DNA from: Ignavibacteriales bacterium
Lineage (GTDB): Bacteria; Bacteroidota; Ignavibacteria; Ignavibacteriales; SURF-24
DNA: 64,000 nucleotides
Reading direction: 5' to 3'
Assembly: GCA_003599415.1 (NCBI GenBank)
Contig: QZKB01000055.1
Span: forward strand, 1-64,000
Position numbers and translations under genes: made by a program. Positions 8,554 through 17,337 of this stretch are shown here, one piece after another. The notes under the pieces were generated by a model. That model did no database searches. It saw nothing but the letters and a program-made list of their open reading frames with translations, and was not told the DNA's origin. Within the stretch, counting starts at the first letter, position 1, and each line of letters starts with the position of its first letter.

Positions 8554-9489
8554 TCAGTTTCCAATTACCTGCGGAGTCATGAAATCATTCTTTGTAACCC
8601 TTTCGGTCTTTAATGATTTCAGATATTGTTCATAACCGGAAGCCGGTTCTTCGGTCCCACGTTTTGTATAAACAATGTCATTCTTATTCAGCTTATCAAA
8701 AACAATTTTATCTTTACCGTACCGAAGGTATAAATCTCTGATCATTGCAGTATCTGTTTTAACTTTTCCCTGGCTTAAGTACGGACTGCGGGGCTGGAGC
8801 AGATCCCTTGCTTCATATTTGTTTTTAATTTGTTTGCCTCGGTATTGAATGCTTACTGAATCAGAACTTACATCGCTTATTTGTACCCTTTCACCTATAA
8901 TGTTGTCATCCCTATAATTGGTTTGAATATATTTACCAGGAGCTTTACGAATTGCATTGTAAGCCATCTCTTCATTTGGTTTGTTCTCTTTGGCTAACTT
9001 TTGTATTTCTGCTTTCGAAAATTCCTCCGACTTCTGTTTTGAATCCTCTTTATTTATTGCGCCTGTTTTATTTTCCCCGAAAGATTTTTCTTTATCTGTA
9101 GTAACCACGTGACTTTTATAATTCTTTTGAAGTGATGAATACTCTGCATTTAGTTTGCTTAATTTATTCAGCAGTTCTGTCTCTTCTGTTTTATTAAGCA
9201 GGAAAAGAAATCCAAGCAAAAGGCAAGCTGCCGCAGCAAAGTAAAATGCTTCCCTGTAATAATTCCTTTTATTCGTTTGGGTTTGTTTAAACAATGGAAT
9301 AACAGCCCTTTCACTTTCAGGCAATTGCTCTGCAAAATATTTTTTTGATTTATCTTTTAGGTTCATCAACTCCACTAAAGTATCTCTGCATTCCAAGCAT
9401 TCTGCAAGATGCTCAAACAATTTATCCTGCTCAGAATCCCGGAGCTCCCCATCAACAAACAAGCTTAATTCATAGTCATAGTGTTTCAT
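8554..9489 (-). CDS. Transmembrane anti-sigma factor with zinc-finger N-terminus
   Basis: The N-terminal ~45 residues form a putative zinc-binding anti-sigma domain: SLFVDGEL, then EHLAECLECRDTL giving the His-x3-Cys-x2-Cys set that binds the cognate sigma factor in the cytoplasm. A single membrane segment (residues ~80-100, FAAAACLLLGFLFLL) leads to a long extracytoplasmic region with a Lys/Glu-rich coiled stretch. It starts three bases after the sigma gene stop, the usual sigma/anti-sigma pair. The outer domain (RGTEEPASGYEQYL near the end) has no recognised sensor fold, so the inducing signal is unknown. Confidence 0.88.
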   Translation of the reverse strand: MKHYDYELSLFVDGELRDSEQDKLFEHLAECLECRDTLVELMNLKDKSKKYFAEQLPESERAVIPLFKQTQTNKRNYYREAFYFAAAACLLLGFLFLLNKTEETELLNKLSKLNAEYSSLQKNYKSHVVTTDKEKSFGENKTGAINKEDSKQKSEEFSKAEIQKLAKENKPNEEMAYNAIRKAPGKYIQTNYRDDNIIGERVQISDVSSDSVSIQYRGKQIKNKYEARDLLQPRSPYLSQGKVKTDTAMIRDLYLRYGKDKIVFDKLNKNDIVYTKRGTEEPASGYEQYLKSLKTERVTKNDFMTPQVIGN

Positions 9490-9492
9490 TCT

Positions 9493-9993
9493 TTAGCTCT
9501 CTTTCAAATAATTTCTTAATTCCTGCCTCGCACGGAAGATTTTTATTTTCACATTTTCCAAAGATAGATTTGTCAGTTCTGCAATTTCCTTATACGTATA
9601 ACCGGCATAATCAACAAGAAAGATTAATTCGTTCTGCTCCCGGTTTAGTTTCATCAATGCATCGCTAATGCTGATTTTCCAATCGACATTAAATTCATAT
9701 TCTTCCTTTATTTCTTCTTCTGAATAATCCCGGCATTTATAATCCGAACTCTTCAACCTGTTGTAGCAGTAATTTCTTGCAATAATAAAAAGCCATGTTT
9801 TCTGTGAACATTGTTCTTTGAATGAATTCTCATGCTCAACATACTTTACGAATACTTCCTGCATTGCATCTTTAGCTTCTTCCCTGTTTTTAAGCAAGCT
9901 AAATGCATAGCGGTAGATATCCAAAGAGAATCTATCATAAAGCGTTGAGATGGATAGTTTTTCTATTTTATCTTCCAATGGATTTTTACTCAT
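9493..9993 (-). CDS. ECF RNA polymerase sigma factor (module 1)
   Basis: A 166-residue sigma-70 family ECF factor: region 2 near residues 22-90 (AKDAMQEVFVKYV, TWLFIIARNYCYNRL) and region 4 near 110-160 (YTYKEIAELTNLSLENVK, then FRARQELR). It is clearly paralogous to the sigma factor at 11671. A -35/-10 pair identical in wording and spacing to that of the second module lies directly upstream, so the gene is probably autoregulated. The predicted transcript would begin within a few bases of the ATG, giving an almost leaderless mRNA. Confidence 0.95.
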   Translation of the reverse strand: MSKNPLEDKIEKLSISTLYDRFSLDIYRYAFSLLKNREEAKDAMQEVFVKYVEHENSFKEQCSQKTWLFIIARNYCYNRLKSSDYKCRDYSEEEIKEEYEFNVDWKISISDALMKLNREQNELIFLVDYAGYTYKEIAELTNLSLENVKIKIFRARQELRNYLKES

Positions 9994-10002
9994 TCATACA
10001 AA

Positions 10003-10030
10003 TAGACAATTAAGTACGCGGGAAGTTACA
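10003..10030 (-). promoter_or_regulatory. Putative ECF promoter of module 1
   Basis: Read on the minus strand: TGTAACTT (10030-10023), 15 nt, GTCTA (10007-10003). The ATG of the sigma gene starts 9 nt after GTCTA. The same two boxes with the same 15-nt spacing stand before the paralogous sigma gene at 11671, and they resemble known ECF promoters with a TGTAAC -35 and a GTC-type -10. Confidence 0.7.
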
Positions 10031-10198
10031 AACAAGGTTATATACTTAAAAGACATTTTTCAAGCTATAGACTAATGAAGTAATCATTTTTGATAAAAAG
10101 TAAATAAAGGAGGAATAAACTAGTAGAAATACAAGAATAGAATTACTATTATACAACCGCTTCCTTTTGCTTTTCAATAAAAATTTCGGGAGATAAAT

Positions 10199-10564
10199 AT
10201 GTTAACTGCAAAAAGAGTCATTATTGCTACTATCTGTGGAGTCGTGTTCGGATTTGTATGTTTAGGTTTAGCTTCTTCAAATCCAAATCCAGCAGAACAA
10301 CTGCCGGCATCTACCAAATTGCTAATTGTTATCAGCAGAACAATGCTTGGTTTTACAATCGGCATTAGTGCATTAAGATTAAAATGGTGGCTTCATGGAA
10401 TTGTTCTAGGAATTATTGCAAGCATCCCAATGGCTGTGCCGGTCTTTAACAATACACCTATCTTTATAGGCACATTCATAATGGGAATTATTTACGGAGT
10501 ATTAATTGAATTGATAACTTCGATTCTATTTAAAGCCAGACAGCCGTTTGAAGCAAAGGTTTAA
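10199..10564 (+). CDS. Small polytopic membrane protein, unknown function
   Basis: A 121-residue protein made almost entirely of four hydrophobic segments (residues ~6-25, ~39-58, ~62-82 and ~88-110), with Gly-rich helices such as GFTIGISAL and GIIYGVLIE. The start codon is preceded by GGGAGATAAAT. I know of similar small four-helix integral membrane proteins of unknown role but cannot name the family. It stands alone, divergent from the first ECF sigma gene; a hairpin follows it. Confidence 0.7.
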   Translation: MLTAKRVIIATICGVVFGFVCLGLASSNPNPAEQLPASTKLLIVISRTMLGFTIGISALRLKWWLHGIVLGIIASIPMAVPVFNNTPIFIGTFIMGIIYGVLIELITSILFKARQPFEAKV

Positions 10565-10588
10565 TATTCCGGGAGTAAAATTTATGGC

Positions 10589-10620
10589 CAGGGGCGAAGT
10601 ATATTTTAATCTTCGCCCTG
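10589..10620. terminator. Hairpin between convergent genes
   Basis: CAGGGGCGAAG pairs with CTTCGCCCTG (10 bp with one bulged G) around an 11-nt AT-rich loop. It sits between the small membrane protein and the convergent phosphatase gene. No long T run follows on either strand, so its terminator role is likely but not certain. Confidence 0.55.
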
Positions 10621-10638
10621 TTAATAATAAAATTTAAT

Positions 10639-11292
10639 TCACTCAACCAGGTATAGATAATTCGGAAGTTTTATTTTTAATCCTGTATTGTCACCGGAAA
10701 AGTCGGTTTGCTGATCACCGATTGATGCAATAATATTATAACCCATTTCAGTCAACACAAATCTTTCGACATTTTTATAGTCGGGAGTTTTTGTATCTAT
10801 CATTATTTCTGATTTGACTATTAGCGTATCGAATTTTGTGTAACCCGCATTTATAAGATTCTTGTAAGTTGCAGCATAATGTTTATAATTTCTTCCGGTA
10901 AGAAAAATTACTTTAATACGCCGGTCAATTAGAAAATCATAAAAATCCTTTACGCTTGGAATTGCAGGCGCTGATGCTTTATCCATAAATTCATCCCACA
11001 TTGCATCATCATTACCAAAATCCAAGCTTTTTGAAAACTCATAATTTGAGATTGCTGTTTCATCCACATCAAAAACAACGGCGGAATTTTTACCAATATC
11101 CATGCTCTTAAAATCAGCGATGGCATCCCGGATAATTTTCTTTACGTCTTCATCATACTGACCCGTTTCATAATATTTTTTTAGCTGCTTTTTTGTTTCC
11201 GCAATATTCACAAGCGAAGAGGAGCAACTAACAGTTACAAAAAGTAAAACTAAGGTAATACCATATTTGAGTAATATTTTAATTATGTTCAT
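10639..11292 (-). CDS. HAD-family acid phosphatase, lipoprotein (e(P4)/class B-like)
   Basis: Lipoprotein signal at the N-terminus (hydrophobic run then TVSCSSS), so the protein should be anchored by lipid at the cell envelope. The HAD signature follows: FDVDETAISN (motif I, the DxDxT nucleophile), FLTGR (motif II), a Lys-containing motif III region and GDQQTDFSG (motif IV acids). This matches the extracytoplasmic acid phosphatase or 5'-nucleotidase family that frees phosphate from nucleotides. The ATG at 11292 is preferred over an in-frame TTG at 11316. Confidence 0.88.
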   Translation of the reverse strand: MNIIKILLKYGITLVLLFVTVSCSSSLVNIAETKKQLKKYYETGQYDEDVKKIIRDAIADFKSMDIGKNSAVVFDVDETAISNYEFSKSLDFGNDDAMWDEFMDKASAPAIPSVKDFYDFLIDRRIKVIFLTGRNYKHYAATYKNLINAGYTKFDTLIVKSEIMIDTKTPDYKNVERFVLTEMGYNIIASIGDQQTDFSGDNTGLKIKLPNYLYLVE

Positions 11293-11488
11293 AAGGTTTT
11301 GTTTTATCTGGTGCAAAAATCTCTATTAGAAATGTATTCAATTTCCGGCGATCTACAAAAATGATTTGTATATGTATTGTTCGTAATTCCGATTTAAAAT
11401 TATAGAAATAGAATAATCAGTAAGTAATGAAGAGAAGAGATGAAGAAAAAGAATTCACCAATTAGATTAAAAACAAAAGTAGTATTTT

Positions 11489-11573
11489 AACTCACCCCTC
11501 ACTAATGAAACGACAAAAATCCCCTCTCTTGGCAAGAGAGGGGAAAACCTGCGATAGCAGGTTCGGGTGAGTT
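11489..11573. repeat. Compound inverted-repeat element
   Basis: Three nested or adjacent palindromes: outer ends AACTCACCC / GGGTGAGTT (9 bp), a strong hairpin CCCCTCTCTT - GGC - AAGAGAGGGG (10 bp) and a second hairpin AACCTGC - GATA - GCAGGTT (7 bp). Matching ends plus inner hairpins give the look of a small non-coding mobile or REP-like element. A related hairpin (CCCTCTTCC - TTT - GGAAGAGGG) occurs before arsM at 38854-38874. Confidence 0.75.
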
Positions 11574-11623
11574 TGGTTTAAAATAAAGCAGTGTTTTCTT
11601 TTCCTATATTGGAATTAAAGTAT

Positions 11624-11651
11624 TGTAACTTTTCAACAACTACACCGTCTA
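11624..11651 (+). promoter_or_regulatory. Putative ECF promoter of module 2
   Basis: TGTAACTT (11624-11631), 15 nt, GTCTA (11647-11651), then a 19-nt interval to the sigma gene ATG. Same boxes and same spacing as before the paralogous sigma gene of module 1, which supports autoregulation of both modules by related sigma factors. Confidence 0.7.
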
Positions 11652-11670
11652 CGTTGCTGTTATAAAAATT

Positions 11671-12159
11671 ATGTATAAGTCAGAGAAAGAAAATATTCCC
11701 ATTGCTGATGTATTCAAGCTTTATGCAGAAGATATTTTCAGATACTCTTACAGTATTCTCAGAAATGCTTACGAAGCTCGGGATGCTGTACAGGAAGTTT
11801 TTCTAAAGTATGCCGAAAGCAAAAACATTTTTAGAGAAGAATGCAGCATTAAAACCTGGCTGTTCACTATAACAAGAAATTATTGTTACGATATTACCAG
11901 AAAGAAAAAGCATTCGGCAGAAAAAATTCAAGAAGACTTTCTATTGCCAGTAAATAACCCGGATTATGAAAATCTGATTTCACTTAAAGAAGCAATGAAA
12001 GAATTAACTCCCGACCAAAATGAAATTATTTATCTACGTGATTACGAGGGTTACTCTTACAAAGAAATTGCAGAATTAACAGGCCAGTCACTTGAGAATG
12101 TTAAGATAAAACTCTTCAGAGCTAAACAAAGTTTAAGAAAAATACTTTTGGAAGGATAA
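11671..12159 (+). CDS. ECF RNA polymerase sigma factor (module 2)
   Basis: A 162-residue ECF sigma factor with region 2 (residues ~20-80: ARDAVQEVFLKYAE, KTWLFTITRNYCYD) and region 4 (residues ~105-158: YSYKEIAELTGQSLENVK, LFRAKQSLRK). It shares long identical stretches with the sigma factor encoded at 9993-9493, so one arose from the other by duplication. It is followed after 6 bp by its anti-sigma gene, then by a carboxypeptidase-regulatory-like protein. Cross-recognition of the two promoters is likely because they look the same. Confidence 0.95.
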   Translation: MYKSEKENIPIADVFKLYAEDIFRYSYSILRNAYEARDAVQEVFLKYAESKNIFREECSIKTWLFTITRNYCYDITRKKKHSAEKIQEDFLLPVNNPDYENLISLKEAMKELTPDQNEIIYLRDYEGYSYKEIAELTGQSLENVKIKLFRAKQSLRKILLEG

Positions 12160-12165
12160 GTAAAT

Positions 12166-12711
12166 ATGTGTGATAATGAATTTACAATATTCCAATATGT
12201 TGAGGGTGAGTTAGATAAGAATGATGAAGCTAAACTTATAAATCATCTTGCCGGTTGCGAAGACTGCCGGAAAATATTATCTGATTATGTTGATATGAAA
12301 AGCCAGGCAGGCGCTTTTTACAAAACAGTTAAGCAGGATTCTATTGTTGCCCCGGAAACGAAAGCAATAAAGACTAAATTTACATTCAGACGAATTGTTG
12401 CTTATTCCGCAGCAGCAGCAATAGTTATAATTGGATTTCTATTGATCGCTTTCCCCGTAAAGGAAAACGATGTTATTAATAAAAGCAGGACAGACTCCGT
12501 TACGGAAGTTAAAACCGGAAAAACTGAAAACAATATTCTGCTAACTGAAAATAAGCCTGTTAAAAAAATAATCCAATCAAATCTGAAAAGAAAAATTAAA
12601 AGAAAAAGTTATGATGAGTTCATTACTAATCAAAAATGGAGAACAGAGGCAGATACAATTATGTCCATAATTCTTTCTATGCAGAAAACCTTTGAACAAA
12701 AACCATTATAA
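12166..12711 (+). CDS. Transmembrane anti-sigma factor with zinc-finger N-terminus
   Basis: A 181-residue anti-sigma factor. The first ~45 residues contain FQYVEGELDKNDE and NHLAGCEDCRKIL, giving the His-x3-Cys-x2-Cys zinc site of the cytoplasmic sigma-binding domain. One membrane span follows (residues ~70-88, AYSAAAAIVIIGFLLIAF), then a short Lys-rich extracytoplasmic tail. This tail is much shorter than in the module 1 homologue, so the two anti-sigma factors probably sense different inputs. A ribosome site AAGGATAAG precedes the ATG. Confidence 0.88.
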   Translation: MCDNEFTIFQYVEGELDKNDEAKLINHLAGCEDCRKILSDYVDMKSQAGAFYKTVKQDSIVAPETKAIKTKFTFRRIVAYSAAAAIVIIGFLLIAFPVKENDVINKSRTDSVTEVKTGKTENNILLTENKPVKKIIQSNLKRKIKRKSYDEFITNQKWRTEADTIMSIILSMQKTFEQKPL

Positions 12712-12780
12712 TCTTATTCAATTAAAATATGAGAAACTCTGGAATATTTACATCTTATATAAAACAAAGGAATAAATTTT

Positions 12781-13506
12781 ATGAAACGATTTTGGTTACT
12801 TACATTTTTATTTACTTCGTCCATACTAGTAAATGCTCAAACGGGCAAGTTGGTTGGAGTAGTAGAAGACGGAGAATTTGGTAATCCAATTTCTTATGCT
12901 AACATTATTATCAAAGGAACTGAGCTTGGCGCTGCAACTAATTCAAGCGGTAAATATATTATGCTCAAAATCCCTGCTGGTAAATATGATGTGAGCTGCT
13001 CACTATACGGATATTATAAATTAACTGTGGAGAATGTAACAATTAACGAGAATGACACTACAGAAGTGAATTTTAATCTGTTATTGGATAAAAAGCTATT
13101 TGAGAAACTTCCGCTTCAGACACAGAATGATATGAGAGATATCAGGAAAGATGATCCTGGGAAATTTGCAAATTTATATTACCGGAAATCGTTTGAATAT
13201 TCTTCCGGCAGATATATACCACCTGATGATGAAGCAGATAAAAGAAGCATCGAACTTTTCTCATTGGATATGAAAGCGGAGTTGCTTGGAATGCAATATA
13301 AGAAAGCTAATGATACTGAGAAGCAACAAATAAAATTGCAACTGGAGGCAACTTTAAAACAATTAATTTCTTCATTGGAAGTTGCAAGAAAAAATGATGT
13401 TAACGAAATAGAAAAACGTCTGAACGATCTCAAAAAATCCTTAGACAATATTACCAATAACAAAAATAAGGTTATAAAAGAGCGGATAGACGAGCTGCTC
13501 AAATAA
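12781..13506 (+). CDS. Exported protein with carboxypeptidase regulatory-like domain and coiled coil
   Basis: Signal peptide (MKRFWLLTFLFTSSILVNAQ), then a CarboxypepD-regulatory-like beta-sandwich of ~80 residues (TGKLVGVVEDGEFGNPISYANI, GKYIMLKIPAGKYDV, ETTEV-like end) of the sort found at the N-terminus of TonB-dependent receptors. Here it is not followed by a barrel but by a charged, probably helical coiled-coil region (residues ~170-240, many Lys, Glu and Asp). It is the third gene after the sigma and anti-sigma genes, 69 bp downstream, and may be an envelope target of that module. Stop is immediately followed by a terminator. Confidence 0.82.
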   Translation: MKRFWLLTFLFTSSILVNAQTGKLVGVVEDGEFGNPISYANIIIKGTELGAATNSSGKYIMLKIPAGKYDVSCSLYGYYKLTVENVTINENDTTEVNFNLLLDKKLFEKLPLQTQNDMRDIRKDDPGKFANLYYRKSFEYSSGRYIPPDDEADKRSIELFSLDMKAELLGMQYKKANDTEKQQIKLQLEATLKQLISSLEVARKNDVNEIEKRLNDLKKSLDNITNNKNKVIKERIDELLK

Positions 13507-13530
13507 AAAAGGCGGGAAAACCCGCCTTTA
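13507..13530. terminator. Bidirectional terminator between convergent genes
   Basis: GGCGGG - AAAA - CCCGCC flanked by A-rich sequence on the left and TTTA on the right. It starts directly after the stop codon at 13506 and serves both the plus-strand gene and the convergent hslU. Confidence 0.88.
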
Positions 13531-13534
13531 TTTT

Positions 13535-14905
13535 CTATAAAATATATTTACTAAGATCCCTGTTAGTTACAATTCTTTCAAGTTTTTCTTTAACCATACT
13601 TCCGCTGATATTTACTTTTGTGCTCGGCAGTTTATCCGGTACATCAAAAAGAATATCATCAAGCAAAGTGGTAAGGATTGTATGAAGTCTTCTTGCACCA
13701 ATGTTTTCAACCTGTTCATTAACAATGGTAGCAATACGCGCAATTTCAGTTATTGCATCATCATTAAATTCAATTGTAACACCTTCGGTTTCAAGCAAAG
13801 CAGTATATTGTTTCAGCAATGCGTTCTGCGGCAGTGTAAGAATCTTTATAAAATCATCTTCGGTTAAACTTTTCAACTCAACGCGTATTGGAAATCTTCC
13901 CTGCAGTTCAGGAATTAAATCCGAAGGTTTGGAAACATGAAACGCACCGGAAGCAACAAACAAAATATGATCTGTTTTAACAACGCCGTATTTTGTATTA
14001 ACGCTTGAGCCTTCAACTATGGGTAGCAAATCTCTCTGCACACCTTCGCGGGAAACATCAGGTCCCTGTCCTTTACCGCCGCCTGCAATTTTATCAATCT
14101 CATCAATAAACACAATTCCGGAATCCTGCACTCTTTCAATCGCTTCTCTCTGCACTGCTTCCATATCAATCAGCTTCTGCGCTTCTTCCTGTGCAAGCAC
14201 TGTTCTTGCTTCACGAATTGTGGTTTTTCTCTTCTTCTTTTTCTTGGGCATAATACTGCTCATAATTTCCTGGATGTTAATACCCATATCATCCATACCG
14301 AACGGGCCAAGCACCTGCATTCCAATAGCATTAGGAGCGGCAGTATCAAACTCAACTAATTTTTCGTCGAGTTCACCGTTCTCAAGTTTTTGTCTCATCC
14401 ACTCACGTGTTTTTTTATTCTGGTATGCTTCATCACCATCATTGTTTTCTTCACTTGCGGCTACAGGTTTTTTTACGGGTGGAATAAGAATATCAAGAAT
14501 TTTTTCATCTGCAATCTTCTCGGCTTTTTCCTGAACCTGACCTGTCTTTTCGCTTTTAACCATGTTAACCGCAATTTCAGTTAAATCTCTTATCATTGAT
14601 TCAACATCTCTACCGACATAACCGACCTCGGTAAATTTTGAAGCCTCAACTTTTACAAAAGGAGCTCCTGCAAGCTTCGAAAGTCTTCTTGCAATTTCAG
14701 TTTTGCCAACGCCGGTTGGTCCAATAAGAATTATATTGTTAGGAAAAATTTCTTCTTTAAGTCCTTCGCCAACCTGCTGCCTGCGCCACCTGTTTCTAAG
14801 CGCAATAGCCACGGCACGTTTGGCGTCATCCTGACCAATTATATATCTGTCCAACTCTTTTACAATCTGCGTTGGAGTCAGATTACGCATTAAATCATTT
14901 TTCAT
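13535..14905 (-). CDS. hslU: HslU (ClpY) ATPase subunit of the HslUV protease
   Basis: A 456-residue AAA+ unfoldase: [17 protein letters not shown] at the N-terminus, Walker A GPTGVGKT at residues 62-69, a [14 protein letters not shown] pore-loop region, Walker B VFIDEIDK near residue 265, and the C-terminal sensor region [11 protein letters not shown] ending in KYIL. The C-terminal tail docks into HslV and activates it. A Lys-rich insertion of the I-domain (KKKKKR near residue 220) is within family variation. It follows hslV with a 1-bp gap, forming the usual operon. Length is normal. Confidence 0.98.
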   Translation of the reverse strand: MKNDLMRNLTPTQIVKELDRYIIGQDDAKRAVAIALRNRWRRQQVGEGLKEEIFPNNIILIGPTGVGKTEIARRLSKLAGAPFVKVEASKFTEVGYVGRDVESMIRDLTEIAVNMVKSEKTGQVQEKAEKIADEKILDILIPPVKKPVAASEENNDGDEAYQNKKTREWMRQKLENGELDEKLVEFDTAAPNAIGMQVLGPFGMDDMGINIQEIMSSIMPKKKKKRKTTIREARTVLAQEEAQKLIDMEAVQREAIERVQDSGIVFIDEIDKIAGGGKGQGPDVSREGVQRDLLPIVEGSSVNTKYGVVKTDHILFVASGAFHVSKPSDLIPELQGRFPIRVELKSLTEDDFIKILTLPQNALLKQYTALLETEGVTIEFNDDAITEIARIATIVNEQVENIGARRLHTILTTLLDDILFDVPDKLPSTKVNISGSMVKEKLERIVTNRDLSKYIL

Positions 14906-14906
14906 T

Positions 14907-15458
14907 TTAAGCCTGTTTATTTTCTATAATTTCAACATTTATTTTATCGTTTGTGTAAATACAAATTTCCGAAGCCGTCTTTAAGGCTTCTTCAACAATT
15001 TCTTTTGCATTAAGCTTACTATATTTCTTAAGCATTTTAGCAGCAGATAATGCATACATACCGCCAGAACCAATTGCAACAATTTTATCATCAGGTTCAA
15101 TTATATCTCCGGTTCCGGAAACAATTAGAGCCTGATCCTCTGAAATAATTGCAAGCATTGCTTCAAGCCGGCGGAGATATTTATCCGTTCGCCAGTCTTT
15201 TGCCAGCTCAACCGCAGCGCGGCTAACATTTCCGCGATACTGTTCAAGCTTCTCTTCAAATCTTTCAAGAAGAGTAAAGGCATCTGCAGCGGCGCCGGCA
15301 AACCCGCAAAGAACTTTGCCGTTATATAGTTTTCTAATCTTAGTTGAGTTATGTTTCATTACGGTGTTGCCAAGCGTAACCTGTCCATCGCCGCCGATTG
15401 CAGCTTGCCCGTCATGTATAACACCAACTATTGTTGTCGATTTAATATCTCGTTTCAA
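14907..15458 (-). CDS. hslV: HslV (ClpQ) peptidase subunit of the HslUV protease
   Basis: A proteasome-like threonine peptidase of 183 residues. The catalytic N-terminal Thr lies in TTIVGV after a seven-residue leader (MKRDIKS) that must be removed. [27 protein letters not shown] and [12 protein letters not shown] are conserved family blocks. The start codon is TTG at 15458, set by GGAG six bases upstream; there is no ATG nearby that keeps the Thr close to the N-terminus. First gene of hslVU. Confidence 0.97.
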   Translation of the reverse strand: MKRDIKSTTIVGVIHDGQAAIGGDGQVTLGNTVMKHNSTKIRKLYNGKVLCGFAGAAADAFTLLERFEEKLEQYRGNVSRAAVELAKDWRTDKYLRRLEAMLAIISEDQALIVSGTGDIIEPDDKIVAIGSGGMYALSAAKMLKKYSKLNAKEIVEEALKTASEICIYTNDKINVEIIENKQA

Positions 15459-15496
15459 TTTTTCTCCGTTCTAAAAATTTATTACATATAAAAATT

Positions 15497-17317
15497 TTAG
15501 GGTAAATCCTTTTTACTTTTTTGCCATAGTTCATACCATTCGCCGTAAGGTGTTGTTAAAGGAACGCCAAGAATTCTTCCGCCAAAACCCATATACCTGT
15601 AAGCTATCATTGCAAGGTTTGTAACTTTAAGAGCATTAAAAACTCCATCGTCAACCTTTAAACCGAATTCTTTGGCAAGTTTAACAGTCTGTGCATTTAC
15701 CTTATCTTCAAGTTTATTAGCCATCAGTTTATTTTTAACATCATCCTTTACATCTTCAAAGGGTTTTGGTTCCTGGATAGTCTCTTCCTTTTTATCAATC
15801 AATTTAAATATTGAATAACCTTCGGGTACTTTAAGCGGCCCATATACTTCCCCGATCTCCATCGTGGAAGCTATCTTACCGATTTCTCCATACATTGTAA
15901 CCGGAAAGAATCCGAATTCACCGTTCTTCTCTTTCGTCCAGACGCGTTTTGTATATTGTTTTGCAACAGCGCCAAGGTCTTGTCCTTCTTTAAGTAAGTC
16001 AAGCACTTTCTCAATAACCTCAAGGCTGTCTGTCAGAACCTCAACAATGTTCACCTGCATTGGAATTGTAATTTCCCTGTTCCTGCTTTTATAATAATTG
16101 AAGACTTCATCATCGGAAACTTTAGCGGAATCAATGTAGCTGCGTTTATAAAGCTGGGACATATAATAATTTTTCCACATATCAACATAATATTTTACCT
16201 CGGGAAGATTTTGCATTCCACGTTTATCTGCTTCGCGAACGACAAGTTCTCTCTCAATAAAATATCTTACCCTGCTGTTTAATTTTGAACGCACAGCATT
16301 TGAATCTGTGCTTGTTGTAAAGAAACTTTCAAATGCAAGGTCTTCAAGAAAATCTTTCAGGTCTACCGGGTCCTGTTCAAATTTAATAAATACTACTTTA
16401 AGTGAATCGGGACCGAATTCCTTTTGAATATCCCTGAAGTCTGTTTCAGATAAATATATTTTTTCATTATCGGCAATCTTATCTTTTTCTTTCTTCTCTT
16501 TAATTTTCCCGATTATTTTTTCTGATAAACTCCAGAACACTGTACCATCTGCATTAACTTTTTGCCCCACAAAAAATTTCCTGTAGAAATTCTGGTAAGC
16601 CCGGTCTTCTTCCCTTTGCTCAACAACTTTTTTAACTCTTGAAGAAACATCATCTGTCTGTTTCGAATTTTTTCCTAATGCATCAACCCTTTTTATAACC
16701 CTGAAAATAAACCAGTTCTCATCTTTTCTTGGAGATTTGATTGGATAAGTAAACTCACCGGGTTTTAATTTATAAAGTGAATCCTCAACTGTTTCATCAA
16801 GCTGACCATAAGAAACCTGGATAACGGAATCCCTGCCAACAATTAAGGAATCAAACGGATATCCTTTCTGTAAAAGAGCATGGATATTCTTAATATTCTC
16901 TTCATTTGACGAAACAATAAAATCAATTTCGAGATTAATATTGGCGCGCGCATGCCCCTGTATAATTTTGATATCGGGAATAACCATTTTATCTTTCACT
17001 TCAATCTTATAAAGAGCATCTCTTATATACATCTTTTCAAGTATCTTCATTGCAGATTTTACATAGGCGGTGGTATCATATCCAATTTCTTTTGCTTTTA
17101 ACGCCCAAAGCTTTTCGGCAATAAGAGAATACAGAAACTCATATTTGCTTTTATCATCAAGAACTCCAAGATGCGGAGTCAGTTCATACCTTTCCTTAAA
17201 TTCATTTGTAGTTATTGAAGTATTTCCTATCACTGCGATAGCTTTATCTTCAACCTGCTGAGCGGTTAATTTTAATGCCGGTATAAGAAGAACGAGAAAC
17301 AGAAGTATTTTTTTCAT
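15497..17317 (-). CDS. Periplasmic peptidyl-prolyl isomerase (SurA/PpiC type)
   Basis: A 606-residue protein with a Sec signal peptide (MKKILLFLVLLIPALKLTAQ), a SurA_N-like helical part with VIGNTSITTNEFKERYEL, and a parvulin PPIC domain around residues 415-515 (MQVNIVEVLTD, GEFGFFPVTMYGE, GPLKVPEGYSIFKLID). Additional helical and weakly parvulin-like segments lie between. Such proteins assist folding of outer-membrane proteins in the periplasm. It sits upstream of hslVU on the same strand but with its own leader; linkage of a chaperone and a protease here may simply be positional. Confidence 0.9.
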   Translation of the reverse strand: MKKILLFLVLLIPALKLTAQQVEDKAIAVIGNTSITTNEFKERYELTPHLGVLDDKSKYEFLYSLIAEKLWALKAKEIGYDTTAYVKSAMKILEKMYIRDALYKIEVKDKMVIPDIKIIQGHARANINLEIDFIVSSNEENIKNIHALLQKGYPFDSLIVGRDSVIQVSYGQLDETVEDSLYKLKPGEFTYPIKSPRKDENWFIFRVIKRVDALGKNSKQTDDVSSRVKKVVEQREEDRAYQNFYRKFFVGQKVNADGTVFWSLSEKIIGKIKEKKEKDKIADNEKIYLSETDFRDIQKEFGPDSLKVVFIKFEQDPVDLKDFLEDLAFESFFTTSTDSNAVRSKLNSRVRYFIERELVVREADKRGMQNLPEVKYYVDMWKNYYMSQLYKRSYIDSAKVSDDEVFNYYKSRNREITIPMQVNIVEVLTDSLEVIEKVLDLLKEGQDLGAVAKQYTKRVWTKEKNGEFGFFPVTMYGEIGKIASTMEIGEVYGPLKVPEGYSIFKLIDKKEETIQEPKPFEDVKDDVKNKLMANKLEDKVNAQTVKLAKEFGLKVDDGVFNALKVTNLAMIAYRYMGFGGRILGVPLTTPYGEWYELWQKSKKDLP

Positions 17318-17337
17318 TGCTAAAATAATTTTGTGAT

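Larger units (their letters stand above)
11317..11670. other. Intergenic region holding a compound hairpin element and ECF promoter
   Basis: This 354-bp gap between divergent genes contains no protein gene I can support. Its middle part is the compound inverted-repeat element at 11489-11573, and its right end carries the second ECF promoter. The first ~170 bp are AT-rich with nothing I recognise and should include the promoter of the phosphatase gene. Confidence 0.7.

Noticed and set aside
14019-14534. 171-codon frame opposite hslU
   Set aside because: Shadow of the hslU coding sequence; low-complexity Ser/Cys composition and no ribosome site.
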